A program made the position numbers and the translations under genes. The notes below the pieces were generated by a model. The model made no database searches. It was given only the letters and a program-made list of their open reading frames with translations, and was not told the DNA's origin. A DNA stretch of 64,000 bases from Epiperipatus broadwayi (taxonomy: Eukaryota > Onychophora > Udeonychophora > Euonychophora > Peripatidae), in assembly GCA_028023455.1 (NCBI GenBank), contig JAQFVV010000018.1:11304771-11368770 (forward strand), in the 5' to 3' direction. Within the stretch, counting starts at the first letter, position 1, and each line of letters opens with the position of its first letter. Of this stretch, positions 1 through 12,121 are shown piece by piece.

Positions 1-963
1 ACTTCAGCAATATTTTACACTCACTATAATCCAAATTCAAACCATAATTGCACATTGTTCTGATTTCCACCTACTCTAAAGAATCATATTTTGTCTTCTC
101 ATATTCAACTCTTATGGTAATTCATTTATAGTATATATTTTGAGTGGACTAAACTGAAATAGATATGTATTATTTAATTATAATTATCTTTTGGAAAAGG
201 ATTTTATTAGATATAAATGTTAAAAATTTGAAAGTGATTGCAAATATTTGTATGAATCCTTTTCCAAGTATGCAGTCCAAATGCTGCCTTTCTAAATTCA
301 TCTGGTTTTTCATTTACTTCCTGTTTTTGATTTTAACGAAAAATAGAGAGAATAGGATATACAAAGGGTATTATGGTAATATATATGAGAAGTATGAAAC
401 TTAAATAAAATAAAAATATTTTTTTATTTTAAGAGAAAAAAGACCATATAAAACTTAGTGTTAACAATTATTAATTATTAGGAAATTAATACACTGATTG
501 TATAAAAAAAAATTTAGGGTGAATGAAATTTTAGTAATATTTATTTTTTTAATAGCTTTTTGTATTAAATGGAAAACTATTAAAAAACATCCATAGAAAT
601 GAATGTTTCTTTAAAAAACAAATTTTGCATTTGAATCATTTTAATTTACAATAATGGTTTTTCTCCACATAAGTATCTTTTCATCACATATTATTTTTTA
701 TCTAACCTGTCAATTGAATGTTTTTATGTCACTTACTATTGCTTGATAGAACTTTTTTTTTTTAATGTATGTTTGTGTGTAAATATAATTACCATAAATA
801 TAATAAATAGATATATATGGTTAGGTTTTGAACTTTTGGGTACATTTTTTTTAATTATCAGATATAATTGTGAATATTTCATTAGAATCTATTTAGCAGA
901 ATTTGCAAAACGATTGATATTGGAATTTGTAAATGACTAATAAAGTTTGAAAGGTTTTTTTCA
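1..963. other. Unassigned AT-rich DNA, probably intronic
   Basis: I see no gene or recognisable repeat here. The short open frames (for example near 165-404 and 743-940) are rich in Ile, Phe, Leu and Tyr, as expected from AT-rich non-coding sequence, and resemble no family I know. Confidence 0.6.
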
Positions 964-1180
964 TTCTAAATCTATTGATAAAGATTTATTTTATCAATAG
1001 AATTTAAATAGTAAATTTATGCATCATTTTCAAATCTTAACAATTTGAGTTATGTTTAGAATATAAATAATTGGAAATATGTTCTAAATTTATTGATAAA
1101 GATTTATTTTATCAATAGAATTCAAATGCCTAAATTTATGCATCATTTTCAAATCTTAACAATTTGAGTTATGTTTAGAA
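964..1180. repeat. 118-bp tandem repeat, two copies, each with an internal hairpin
   Basis: Copy 1 is 964-1081 and copy 2 starts at 1082; they are nearly identical. Each copy contains a short inverted repeat in which TTCTATTGATAAA-like and TTTATCAATAGAA arms flank a few bases. Copy 2 is interrupted at 1180 by the hAT-like element. The continuation of the same repeat (TTTAGAATATAA and onward) resumes at 1667 and then diverges. The uninterrupted first copy therefore serves as the empty-site sequence for the insertion. Confidence 0.85.
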
Positions 1181-1666
1181 CAGGGGTGAGAAAATAGCAC
1201 CCGTCAAAACAATCGGAAAAATCTGCCTTGAACTGAGATTTTCTTCCCGTGCGTGACCGAAGATTCATCTCATATTTTCCACTAGGATGGCCATGTCAAT
1301 ACAGATGTGCAGTGTAGATACGATGCACAGTGATTTTCCGGTTGATCTGGTTAATTTCAATTTTGTCTTTGCAACAGTAAATATATAAATTTCCAACTTT
1401 AGTGAAACCATGAACTCTCCAAAAAAACATAAAATTGGTGATGAATGTCATGTGTTTAATGAAGAATGGACAAACAAATATTTCTTTGGTAATACAGGGA
1501 ATAAAGCAGTTTGTTTATTGTGTCATGAAAAAAAGATGTGGCCTTCTCCTAACCTTGGCCTCCAACACAGCCCTCTGCTAACCTTTGCTTCCACAAAGTG
1601 GCCCCCGACGCAGCTCTCTGCTTTCACAATGTGGTCCCCGAGCCAAAACAATTGCCCCCCCCCCCA
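1181..1666 (+). mobile_element. hAT-like DNA transposon, short internally deleted copy with 8-bp target duplication
   Basis: Insertion of about 486 bp flanked by GTTTAGAA at 1173-1180 and again at 1667-1674. Eight bases is the target duplication size of hAT transposons. The left end begins CAGGGGTGAG, a hAT-type terminus; the right end is a run of eleven C then A(G), an altered version of the expected CACCCCTG. The interior is richer in G+C and CpG than its surroundings and carries the start of a transposase-like ORF at 1410, after which the sequence runs straight into the 3' end. It is most likely a non-autonomous deletion derivative. The match of its flanks to the neighbouring tandem repeat supports the boundaries strongly; the family name rests on the termini, the 8-bp duplication and the coding fragment. 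Confidence 0.75.
1410..1535 (+). pseudogene. Truncated N-terminus of a hAT transposase / GTF2IRD2-like BED-type protein
   Basis: Starts at ATG 1410 and reads about 42 residues of protein-like sequence with the order FNEEWTNKYFF...KAVCLLCHEKK. This resembles the N-terminal zinc-finger-like segment (W..KYFF, then V.CL.C.E) of hAT-derived proteins usually annotated as GTF2I repeat domain-containing protein 2-like. Two Cys spaced CLLC are visible; the His pair that should follow is lost because the frame then enters non-coding 3'-end sequence and only stops at 1679. The rest of the transposase, including the catalytic and dimerisation regions, is absent, so this is not functional. It lies inside the hAT-like element and probably served as its 5' coding end. 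Confidence 0.6.
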
Positions 1667-1674
1667 GTTTAGAA

Positions 1675-2160
1675 TATAAGTAATTGGGAATATGTTTTTA
1701 TGTAATAATTTTAGTTTAGTCTATATAATATTTGCAATGGTTTCAATTCATTAGAACTATCATTTTGTGTAAAAGCATGTATCAATTTTTGTAACATTCA
1801 TTATATCTGATTATAGCTTCTTGTAAAAAAAAGTTAAAAGTATAAGCATTTGAAAAGCTATCTTTTTAACAAGTGACTATAGTCATTCAAAGTTCAAATT
1901 GAATACTTTATCTGGCTGAAAAATGGTCTACAATTTCGAGATGCATAATTTTTATGTATATTATAATATAGTCATTTTGGTTTCAGTTCTAATTATCATC
2001 TCAATTTTTTCAATCTGCAAGTGGTCATTAAGCATGAGATATAAGATTGTGTGTAGTCTAGGTTCAAATTTGTAAAAGGCAATTAAAAGATAGCCTGGAC
2101 ATTATTTGCTTTTGTTAAATTATATATAATATTGTGAATGTTTTCATTTCTTTATGAGAG
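1675..2160. other. Unassigned AT-rich DNA
   Basis: Nothing recognisable apart from the diverged tail of the 118-bp repeat just after 1674. Confidence 0.5.
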
Positions 2161-2312
2161 TATAAGTAAATCCAATTTATCCAAATCATCACTTCGAACA
2201 CTTTTTTAGCAAAAACTTTTATTGTATACACATACACTTACATTCGACTGTAGGTATATATGTATAATAAAAGGTTTTTGCTAAAAAGTGTTTGCATAAA
2301 TTGGATTTATAT
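2161..2312. repeat. Inverted repeat (MITE-like), about 150 bp
   Basis: The left arm (about 2161-2230) and right arm (about 2253-2312) are reverse complements. Matching blocks are AAATCCAATTTAT at the outer end and ACACTTTTTTAGCAAAAAC further in; the left arm carries about 15 extra bases. The loop is short (about 2231-2252). TA sits at both outer edges, which would fit a TA-targeting MITE, but this dinucleotide is too common here to be decisive. Confidence 0.65.
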
Positions 2313-2419
2313 AAGATATTATAGCAAAAGTAAAGGAAAAGATGTTTTTGGTAATATTTCTGAGAGTATAAATAGCATAAAAGAGGAGATAAATGGATTC
2401 TAATTTAAAATGGTATAGT

Positions 2420-2490
2420 ATATAGAGATTGGCTGGGCATATAGCAAGAAGAGAGAATAATTGCTTCTCAGTTGGTCATTGAGCAATAAG
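2420..2490 (+). pseudogene. Possible 3' fragment of an RTE-type LINE ORF
   Basis: One frame reads LAGHIARRENN, close to the W.WAGH(V/I)AR..DN motif near the C-terminus of RTE-clade reverse transcriptases. The same motif, more decayed, occurs in the RTE remnant near 48.8 kb. The segment is short and I see no reverse-transcriptase core beside it, so it would be a 5'-truncated or broken copy. Low to moderate confidence. Confidence 0.35.
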
Positions 2491-4305
2491 TAAACAGCTT
2501 GCTGAGATCAAAAAAAGTAGCATGAGCTTATGATTTTTATTTATATTGTAACCTTCCCTTCTGGTTCTGCACTACCACTACACTATCTTCTCTTTACTTT
2601 CCACAATACTAGCTCAATAATAAACAATCAAGTATAACAACAATAAAGTAAAGACTCTTTATGGGGCTTGAAACTTGCGATACATCAAAACATAAGATAG
2701 ACTTTAGGAAAGATTACAACCTAGAGGTTTTAACATTGAGAAGTATATAAAATACACTCCATAATGGCATTGTTATTGTAAAAATTCTTCCACTATTATC
2801 ATATTATAATCATTAGGAAAATCCCCATACTAGACAATGACTAACATAATATTTCATTTAAATAATGCTTTAACTACTCTTCTATAATTTAAGAATCTCA
2901 AAATAATAACATTAAAACAAAAATTACATTAAATTAAAGGAATTAATGCTATCTTATGCCTATCTCAGGGATCATAAGTATTCAGATTCTAAAATATAAT
3001 ATAACAATTAGATTGATAATTAAATAATTGAATAGCAAGAGGGATTTTATTGGGATCCAAACATTTAAATAAAATCACATTTACTATTACAAACCTTGAT
3101 TAATTTCCTATTTGAAAATTAATCAAACTATAATAATAAGACATGAAAATTAATTTCACTATCTATCATTATCTTCACTTTAATAATTTAATTTACTTTC
3201 CTAAGATTTATACTCATACTTATTACTAATAACAGTCACTATAGAATTCTCATTTTATTGTAATCAAGAGCTTTATTATACAATTATTATCTATAAAGTC
3301 TAACTCAATTAATTACATTTTTTAATTACTTAGCATTCACCCACGGTAATTTGATCCTTCAGAATTACAAACCTAAAAAAATATATTTGGTCAATAACTT
3401 GTACTGGGAAATAACATAATACTTCTAAATTTATGATTTAAAATACATTTCGAAATTAGATTACAAAATCAGAAGGTGACTTAAAATATACTATTAATTT
3501 CTATAATATGCTCTCCATTTTATAATATTTAATAGTTCTTTTCAAATAAATCTTCAAGATTCTTTTATATGTAATAAAATACAAGTACTATAAATTCTTA
3601 AATATAACTTCAAATAAAGCATGTAATCAATATATGCTATGTATAATTCTATATGGATAATGGCTTTGTTGATATGAGGCTTGTGATGGTAAATGATTCT
3701 CAAATGCAATGAAATTACTAATACAAAATTTAAATTAAAATATTGATTTATTTACAACAATAATAATGAACAATAAATAGCTATACACTTTATGTTAAAT
3801 AATTCACTAACAAAACAATCCTTTAATTATTTATAAATTTACAACAAAATTATTTACATTCATCACAGATAGACATAATAATTCTATACATTTTAATCCT
3901 TCCCATATTCATTATCTAGTTCTTTAAAATAATAAGTTCATTCTTCTTACCATCATGAATGCTTTTCGTATTATTATACAGTTTTACAATTCTGGTGGTT
4001 ATCTTCTTGGTCATCTTTCTCTATTTACTTTATATTTTGTAAGTCCAGATATTTTAATAAAATTATCATATTTAAATTATACTTCATATTCAAAATTTGA
4101 ATAAAAATATTGCACTATAATCTCATCAACAAAAATTATTGCTGCTGTGGTAATGTTACAAAATAAAATATAAAAACAATATTTATAATATATTCAAAAT
4201 GAATAGTGAAGTGAAGGAGTCTTTTTTTTTCATATAATGTAATTCATTTTATATATTCGTTCTCTACCTCTCACTTATATTTCTGTTTGTCTTTGATCTC
4301 AGGTA
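2491..4305. other. Unassigned AT-rich DNA with C exceeding G on the + strand
   Basis: I see no gene. From about 2540 to 6700 the + strand is visibly poor in G, with C as the main non-A/T base, opposite to the block at 8.1-10.5 kb. Two AATAAA-like or ATAAAG signals near 2620-2650 are within chance expectation. Confidence 0.5.
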
Positions 4306-4549
4306 TCATTATTCATACAATAATTTATTCAGATTTTATTCAAATATAAAGTATTTGTTCTGTATATGGCATTACTACTTTTAAGTTAATTGAAAAAACT
4401 ATAAAATTCTTAAAATATTTAGTCCATTTTCATTATTCATACAATAATTTATTCTGATTTTATTCAAATATAAAGTATTTGTTCTGTATATGACCTTACT
4501 ACTTTTAAGTTAATTGAAAAAACTATAAAATTCTTAAAATATTTAGTCA
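4306..4549. repeat. 124-bp direct tandem duplication
   Basis: Copy 1 is 4306-4429 and copy 2 is 4430-4549; both start TCATTATTCATACAATAATT and both end in ATATTTAGTC. Only a handful of differences separate them, so the duplication is younger than the surrounding decayed repeats. Confidence 0.85.
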
Positions 4550-7500
4550 CTTTCGATGCCTATTATATTCTTATTTACCCTAAAACTTCATAGATAAGAA
4601 ACTGGTTTTATCAAAAATACTATATCATAATAGAGGGGTGGAGGTTTCCTTAATTTATTAGGTGTCATATTTTGGCAGGTAATCATTTTTCTAATGATTT
4701 TTTTTACCCTGGCTTATTCAGCAAGCACTTATGGTGTATACTACACTCATGTCTTTGCAGAAAATTCTCCCATCTCTTTCTAATAAACTATATGAGTATT
4801 GTAAAGATTAATCCCATTCAACTATTCAGTCAGTTCTTCAAGATGATATTTTTATATCCTATCCTGGAATTTCAACTCATCTTTCACTATTGTGTCTTCA
4901 GCATCTATTATTATACTTCCTTTGGACTAATAATATAATCCAATCTTCCCATTATATATTTTTCTATCCACCTTTGAGATTATGTTACAAAACAAATAGT
5001 CTACTTTTATCGTCATCAATATAATATATATATATTTTATATATAACAAATGAGATCATGATTTTTTTTTTTTTACATTCACTCTTTTCTTACTCTCATA
5101 AATAACATTATATTTTATAATATATATTTATTTTATTTTCATAGATTCTTATAAATTTTTATTTATTACCACTAGTTCATTCCCCTTTATCAAATATACT
5201 TTATGATAATAAATTTGAAATACCTCTACAACACATTTACCACACTCAATTTTTTAAAATATACCGGTTAAAATATTAAGTTCAAATATTATACCCTGCA
5301 CACACTTTCATATCATAACTCATATATACTCTTTCATATCTTTAAACATACTTTTTTTAAATAAAAAAAACAAGACTGAATAATAAAAAGATTAATACCT
5401 TTTAACCCTATACACCAGATTGCATATAAAAATTATTTTCATTATTGCTAACTATAATACTTAGCATTTATATTTCATATCAACAAAAAAAATATTAATA
5501 ATAAATTTAAAATTAAAATCATTTTCTCTTTTTTTTTTTTTTAAACCCATTTTAATTCCTCGTTTAATACTACCGTGGTAACCCAATAGATGTTCACTAT
5601 TTCTCACGAGTTTTGGTGCTTCTCATATCATCTTTCTGCTAGAAACAAATGTATATTTAAACAAAACATTTGACAAATAAGCGTAACACTAACTGGACAA
5701 AAGTTCTGAATTGGATGCATCCTTCCTTTTTGACTAGTTTAAAGTTACATGCACATAATTATCTTCTTGAAAAATACATTCATGAAAGAATTTAACACAT
5801 CTTCTCAATACATCTTCACATTAATTTACCCACATTACAAAACTTTAAAGTATGTTTAATTAATTTATCAATAAGTTTCCTTCAACTTATTTTTTCACTT
5901 TTCTCTTTCTTATTAATCTCATAAAATTTAAGTACATATGAATAAATTCATTTAACTTTCTGTATTATAGTGTATCATCTTCATGACTGTCATCTACTAT
6001 TAAAAATTTAAACAGACTTATTTGATTGTCCTTCCCATTTTTACTGTTTTTTTTCTTATAATAATATATTAAGATTTCACCTTTTATTAAAACATGAGAA
6101 ATATTAAATCTGTTCTTTTTTTTTTTTTCATTATTAAATATATGCTAAACATTTTTTTCTTCAAGATTTTTCAAGTTATTTTTCACATGTTAATTATTCA
6201 ATTCAAACAGAATATTAATTTTAATTAGACTTATAACTTTCACCTAGATCATTATTTTTAACATCCAATAAAATACTTTTACAAGTTTTAAAAATGTATT
6301 TCTAGAGATTTTAGACTTGTTTCTCATTTTCAATATATGACTAGTAAAAATATTTAATTTGGATAAATAAATGAATGTTTTCTTACATGAACACAGATAT
6401 ATCTTTCTTTGAGAAAATGTAGTTGTCTTTTTTTTTTAAACTTATTTTAGATATTATTTTAGTTATAAGTAGACAATCAGGACTGCAACTAGGATCGTAA
6501 TAAAAAAACTGGTTTGAATTCACTTCATAATGTTAACAATTGCTATAAAATATATCCTTAGATAGCTTTTTAAATATCATTTTACCGTTTAAAACTTTAA
6601 ATTTTATGAGAAAAATATTAAAACAGCTCGATCATCTGCTTTTCTTTTAAAAAACCCTGGGGTAAAGTAACGTCAGAAAACTACTTACTTAAATCTCATT
6701 GGTCAATATCCCAAGTCAACTATTACAACTTTCAAATAAATATTTTTCTGTCTTTATTTAAAATAATTAAAATCGATAAATATTTTACGAACAAAAATAA
6801 TTTAAATTATTTATTTAAAATTAAAATATTAAGTATAATTATATTTGTAATATATGATATTTATACTTAAAATATATTATTATTAATTTTAAAATAAATT
6901 ATCTTGAAATCAATATTTGTTCCTTCTTTTTCTTCCATAGCATAAGCTTGTGGTTAAACACCTGTAGAGGTCCCTACTTTCGCATTTTACACGCATATTC
7001 TCGAGGGTACAGCCTCAGTAAATATTACAATTCTCTATATTTAGCTTTTAAAGCAGCATTGCAATAAAATAAATTGAAGCTGAATTTATAAGTAACGATA
7101 TTTATTTCGATTGACAACTATTATATTGAAATTATATAGTGTATTATAATATAAATGATAATAAATAACGATGGTTATTAAATCTAGAGAATGCATTACT
7201 ATTATCTCAATTTTAAATTTTTTAGTTATAATATACATTTTATATTCTATTCTTAACATGGATAACCAATCAAAAGGTTACAATATATATATTTAAGAGC
7301 CTTTGTAATATGGTGGTAACACTTGTCATGCCCACAATTTTGGTTTGAAAGTGACATGAATAAAATTCAAAAAAAATTTCTAAGTTCCAATTAAGCATAT
7401 TTTTAACTAAAGAATAAGCAAGGGTGAAAAACTTCTTACTACATAGCTTAGGTAAATAATATCTTCTCCCTCACTAATTTGCTGTGAAGAGCAATTGAAA

Positions 7501-7821
7501 AGCATTTGCCCTATAGTGAGATACTTAAATATTATTTTTATCTATCTGAACAAGGGACAATTTATAATAAAAAAATTAAATATAATAGAATTCATTATTT
7601 ATTTATTATTATTATAAATATATTGATGGTAATGTTTTTATCTTAGCAGTTAATAAATTTATTTAAGCAGTCTCTTTGTAATTAATTATTCAATCTTGTA
7701 ACATTTAAATATTTTTGAAGTTATAATCATTAGAACAATAAATAGCAGGTGTCATTGTATATTCTTTTTTTAGACAGTACAGTAATGTTGTAATTCAAAA
7801 ACTTTGCGTGAAAAATCTACT
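4550..7821. other. Unassigned AT-rich DNA, no supported gene
   Basis: No coding or RNA gene is recognised. The open frame at 4672-4938 looks like hydrophobic noise from T-rich sequence. A slightly GC-richer patch at about 6940-7030 and CRE-like or CCAAT-like words near 6670-6700 have no supporting transcript signal. Confidence 0.5.
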
Positions 7822-8072
7822 TGTAAAAATAATATAGGCGCTATTGCACCTGAACGCAAAGCTATTTTATGCTTAAAACAAAATAAAATTAAACTATTCT
7901 GTGAGCGCTTTCAAGAGACGTGCTCTCATTATCAAAGCTCCAAGTGAATTAATGATATGCAAATTATGCAAAGTTTAAGATTAATTCCTCCATTTTCTTG
8001 AAATCGTGAAGCATGTGTTTTAAGCATAAAATATCTTTGCATTCAGGTGCAATAGCGCCTATTATTTTTACA
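7822..8072. mobile_element. Foldback / MITE-like element with 57-bp terminal inverted repeats
   Basis: The left arm (about 7822-7880) and right arm (about 8017-8072) are reverse complements with few mismatches. The core shared word is AGGCGCTATTGCACCTGAA, followed by a block reading ATTTTATGCTTAAAAC. The interior of about 135 bp has no ORF and is unique in the window. The high arm identity and retained CpGs in an otherwise CpG-poor region point to a fairly recent insertion. I could not define a target duplication with certainty, so the superfamily is left open. Confidence 0.7.
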
Positions 8073-11000
8073 GTACAGTTTAATATTAGTACTAAGTAAT
8101 TTGCTCCATTTCAGTTTTTATTTGTAAGGTGTATTTTACATGATCTATTTAGAATTCTCAATAAATATAAACTGATGAGCATTTATTTTTAAAACTTGTT
8201 AAATGTATAGAAGAAACTTGTAGGAAGAAATTTATGGGAAAAAAAAACAATCCTTATCATTCAACAAGTTGACATTTGATGAAAATTGGACTTTTAATTT
8301 TGACAGATGTTGGAGTCTTTATGATGGATTTGGTTATGATGTAGTTTTGATTAAGAATGATTATAAAATTAAATATAATAGAATATTTAAAATTACCAAA
8401 AGTGTTAAGAAAAAGAAAGAAAGCATACAGAGAATATAAATATGCTGTAGCATGAGCAAAGAGAAATTAACATTAAATGATATAAATATTTAGCATTTCA
8501 TAGTAAGCCTGCTGGAAGCTTGCCAGCTATTTTATTTTAAATAATTCATTTTCAGGGGCTTCCAACACATGGTGTAAACAATATCGCTGAGTCTAAGTTA
8601 TCGTATTCAATATTTTTTTTTTTATTTATTAAAGTGGGAGATAATGAAGATCTACTATTTGATATATCTGGAGCTAATACTTACTTGTAAATTAAGAAAG
8701 TAAAATGTAAGCTACTTCTGTTTGAATTGAATGGAAGGACAGAAATGCTGAAATTTTTGTCCTCTTCAATAAGGACGGAATATGAAACAAAGCATTATTA
8801 ATTATGGAATTACTGAGGACAATTAAAGTGTTAAATGCTATTCAGAAAAACACTAAGAATAATTGTGTATTTAATCCATAACTACAATGGAATAAGTGAA
8901 ATAATTCCTGTCCAACAGTAGTTAAGAATTTATTATATTCGCCATAATAGAAGATAAATTTGATTGCTTATATATGATACAGTAACTTAAATAACTTGTT
9001 AAGAATAATTTAAAGGACAAAGAGTTCTATTTAAGCATGACTATATTTGTAGTTATCCTACTGCAAAGTTTATTTTAGCTTTAGTCAGTTGAAGAACATC
9101 TTATGTCTTTTATAACCGGCAGGCTTGGAAAATGAACTTTACTTTAAGTTACTATAAAATCCATAACTTTCAGTCTTTTTACTTCATTTTTTATTATTGT
9201 CGTATAATTCAGGTTCCATGAGAAGATGATGGATTTATTTAAAGCTTTATGTTCATTTATATCTGGTGTTATTTTGATTTTAAGACTTATCTCCTGAGCA
9301 CATCAAAGTGAGAAGGCCTATAAAAAAATTGATTATGTATTCTAAATAGGTCGTATTGTTCTTACTGAGGATAAAAGAAGAGTTTTTTTTAATAATATAT
9401 AATAGAGAGGTTTACATTCATTTTTGTATACTTTATTATCTCAAAGTGAAATTTTGTTCTTTGTTCAAATCAATGAACTTATAATAGAAATAGTTTGTTA
9501 GATATAAAAGTTCATTCGTATTACCCAGAACCGTTAAATTTTTTAAAAAAGTAACCTAAAGTTTTATTAAATTAAAAGTTATGCCTTAATGCAATATTAT
9601 TTAATTATCGTAGATATTCGCTTAGTGTGTAATTTAGAGTTAATATTGTATATACTTTGATTCAAGGGTGTGTGTTCTGCTTTGGTGTACAATTATGATA
9701 TTTATTTGATAAAATTCAGTTTGTGTATATTTTATGCATAAATTTCGTGCATTGTCATAATATTTTACTGAGTTGAATGGATTGATACGCGTTATCTGAG
9801 GTATTTGTCTGCCAGTGTGTATTTATATGTCTGGACATTGAGAAGCTATGAGAATAGAAAGAAATCTGATTATGTTTATAATGTCTGTAGGGGATAAAAG
9901 ATTTTGCTTGTTTAAATGCGTTAATAATTTTCCATGAGTAGAGAGCCTAGCTTATTTTATATGCATGAATAATGATATTTATTGAAGTAGATGTTCCTAG
10001 GGCCTGGTGACGGTGAAATTAAAATCCCCACCAATAATGTATTTAGAAGTAGAGGAGCGCTTTATTGTTGAAATATGATTAAATAATATTTAGAAAGTAT
10101 GACGTATGTTTTTGATTCTTGGTAATGAATTATTGTAGAAGTGTTCGGTAAGAGTTATTCGTTCTCATGTAGATTCCCTTTATAACGATATTATGTAAAA
10201 TCATGAAAATATAGCTTTGTGTTAATCATATGTGGCTAGATAAATTGTTAGATTAATTCTGGATGTAATACTAGTGTCAAATTTTATTGATGAATTATTA
10301 CATTGTTCGAAATAAATAATTGTATGATGTTTTCAATGAATGGAGAGCTATAGAAAAGATTGTTTTATTATTGTTGTTTGAATATGTACACACGCGTAAT
10401 ATAAATACATCGCGATATAAAGTATACATTAAGATTAAAACAGGAAATAAATATTGAAAGTCATCAGATTATTTAAATAAAAGTTATCAATCATCAAATC
10501 ATCAGAATAAACATGATTTGCTATGTATGAAGGTGATTGGAATAATGATTATTTGGTCAATTATAGAAAGTTGCTTTGCTGAAAGCCAAATATAAATAGA
10601 TTTGATTTATTTTGTTAATCAACAATAATATCCTTCAAAAGTAACTATATTTTTTTTTTTAAAGCACAATATAATGTGGTCATTTATTATGGTCATATAG
10701 ATGAAACATGCAAGTGCAAAAGTATGTGTTCAAAGTCGATATTTAAGTTTTATTATTAATTTGTTTTGATAGTAGGACAACCAAAAACTGATGTTCAAAA
10801 TTTATTTAATAATTTAAAAGTCTGTAAAAGCAAAGAGCCATTTGAAAATATTATGTTAGACCAAATTTATTTTATTTATTGTAATAAATGATTTGTTTAA
10901 TTATTTTAAATTTTAAAACAACTGTGTCTGAGTTGGTTTCTTGTGTATTATCCGTGTTTCCATTTCCACATCCCCACATTTCATACCTTTATTATAAAAG

Positions 11001-11150
11001 AGATACATTATTTTAGAGTTATCATATTAAATTTGCTAGTGCCTGACAATATTGTTTTCCTTAATCCAAACATTATAAAAGAGCATTTGCCACTTGATAA
11101 ACGTAGACAGAAAGGTTGCCATGTCAGTATATTTGTTAGATGATGATATG
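8073..11150. other. Unassigned AT-rich DNA with G exceeding C on the + strand
   Basis: From about 8.1 to 10.5 kb the + strand is C-poor, the reverse of the skew at 2.5-6.7 kb. No family is recognised. The frame at 10943-11143 lies just upstream of the Gypsy remnant but shows no clear reverse-transcriptase motif. Confidence 0.45.
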
Positions 11151-11201
11151 AGATTAAAAATACCCTATCTCTGTCATTATCCTATTATTGAAACACAATA
11201 A

Positions 11202-11691
11202 GAAGGGCAAAAGTGGAATTGGAGCAACGTACATGACCAAGAGTTTTCTAATATTAAAAGGAAATTTCTTGACACTGTGATACTTCATCATCCTAACTTT
11301 AATCATCCATTCTATGTCCAGACTGACAGCAGTAAGAAAGGTTTGGGAGCTGTACTGTTTCAAGTGGATGAGGAAGGAAAACATGAGGTTTCATATTTTT
11401 GTAGCAGGACATTAAAAGGAGCAGATAATAATTATACTATGACCGAACAAGAAACACTTGCCATTGTTTGGGCATGCCAAAAGTTTCAGCAATTTCTCTT
11501 GGGATCTGAAGTTATCATAGTCACGGATCACAAATGTTTGAATTCTTAAATAAAAGTTTCCTTACAAATGAAAGGTTCATAAGGTGGAGCCTCATTTTAC
11601 AAAAAATTTAACTATAGTATAGTTTATTGTCCAGGCCATGAAAATATAGTGGCAGATATATTAAGCTGGAATCCCATACCAATGTCACTTC
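11202..11691 (+). pseudogene. Gypsy RNase H domain (pseudogenic)
   Basis: The frame is open from 11202 to the stop at 11547-11549. It begins with the reverse-transcriptase/RNase H connection (W.....EF..IK..., HHPNF), then the RNase H domain. The acidic positions of the family can be seen: D in QTDSSKKGLGAVLFQ, E in MTEQETLAIVWACQKF and D in VTDHKCL. After the stop at 11547 the same frame continues with further stops but recognisable sequence, reaching YCPGHENIVADILSWNP at about 11630-11677, the conserved end of the domain (usually ADILSR.P). Loss of function is clear from the internal stops. Confidence 0.88.
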
Positions 11692-11759
11692 AGAATCTGG
11701 AACTTATCGATCGAACTGCTAAGGTAATGGTCACAGCTAATGAGATATCCGTTGAGTCT

Positions 11760-12121
11760 GATCTAAAGAATATAAGATATTGGCAAGAAAGGGATCTCCA
11801 ATATGGAAATATCATTCGTGCAGTGTTAAGGAAAAGAGAAGAAAATGTTTCCAAACTGAGTGCCAAAAGGATAAGACAATCCATGGAAAATCGTGGTACC
11901 ACATCACATGAGGAAACAAATTATAAATGCAACTCATCAATGTCTTGGACATTATGGACTCAGAAAAACAGAAGAGGCAGTGAGATGAAGATTTTATTGG
12001 CCTGGAATGTATGCTCAAATTTTGACCATATTATGAGGGTGTTCCTTATATGCAAAATCAAAGCACCTTACGAAATCATATGCAGGGACAGTCATTCCTA
12101 TTGTTGCTTCCAAGCCAAATG
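11760..12121 (+). pseudogene. Gypsy linker and H2C2 integrase zinc finger (frameshifted)
   Basis: The spacer after RNase H stays in the RNase H frame up to about 11900. The finger itself is in a different frame, read across about 11925-12060 as HQCLGHYGLRKTEEAVRRFY followed by WPGMY. This is the H...GH.G..KT...V...FYWPGM pattern of the Gypsy HHCC finger. The Cys pair is damaged: one Cys remains and the second position reads as Tyr. The conserved stretch PIVASKPNELLAI follows at about 12095-12137, leading into the integrase core. At least one frameshift separates this part from RNase H. Confidence 0.75.

Noticed and set aside
2600-2700. LTR end and primer-binding site (AATAAA-like signals, then TGGGGCTTGAAACTTGCG)
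   Set aside because: No second LTR, no coding remnant near it, and no tRNA match can be verified.
11154-12018. Minus-strand open frames overlapping the Gypsy remnant
   Set aside because: They are antisense shadows of the pol frame.
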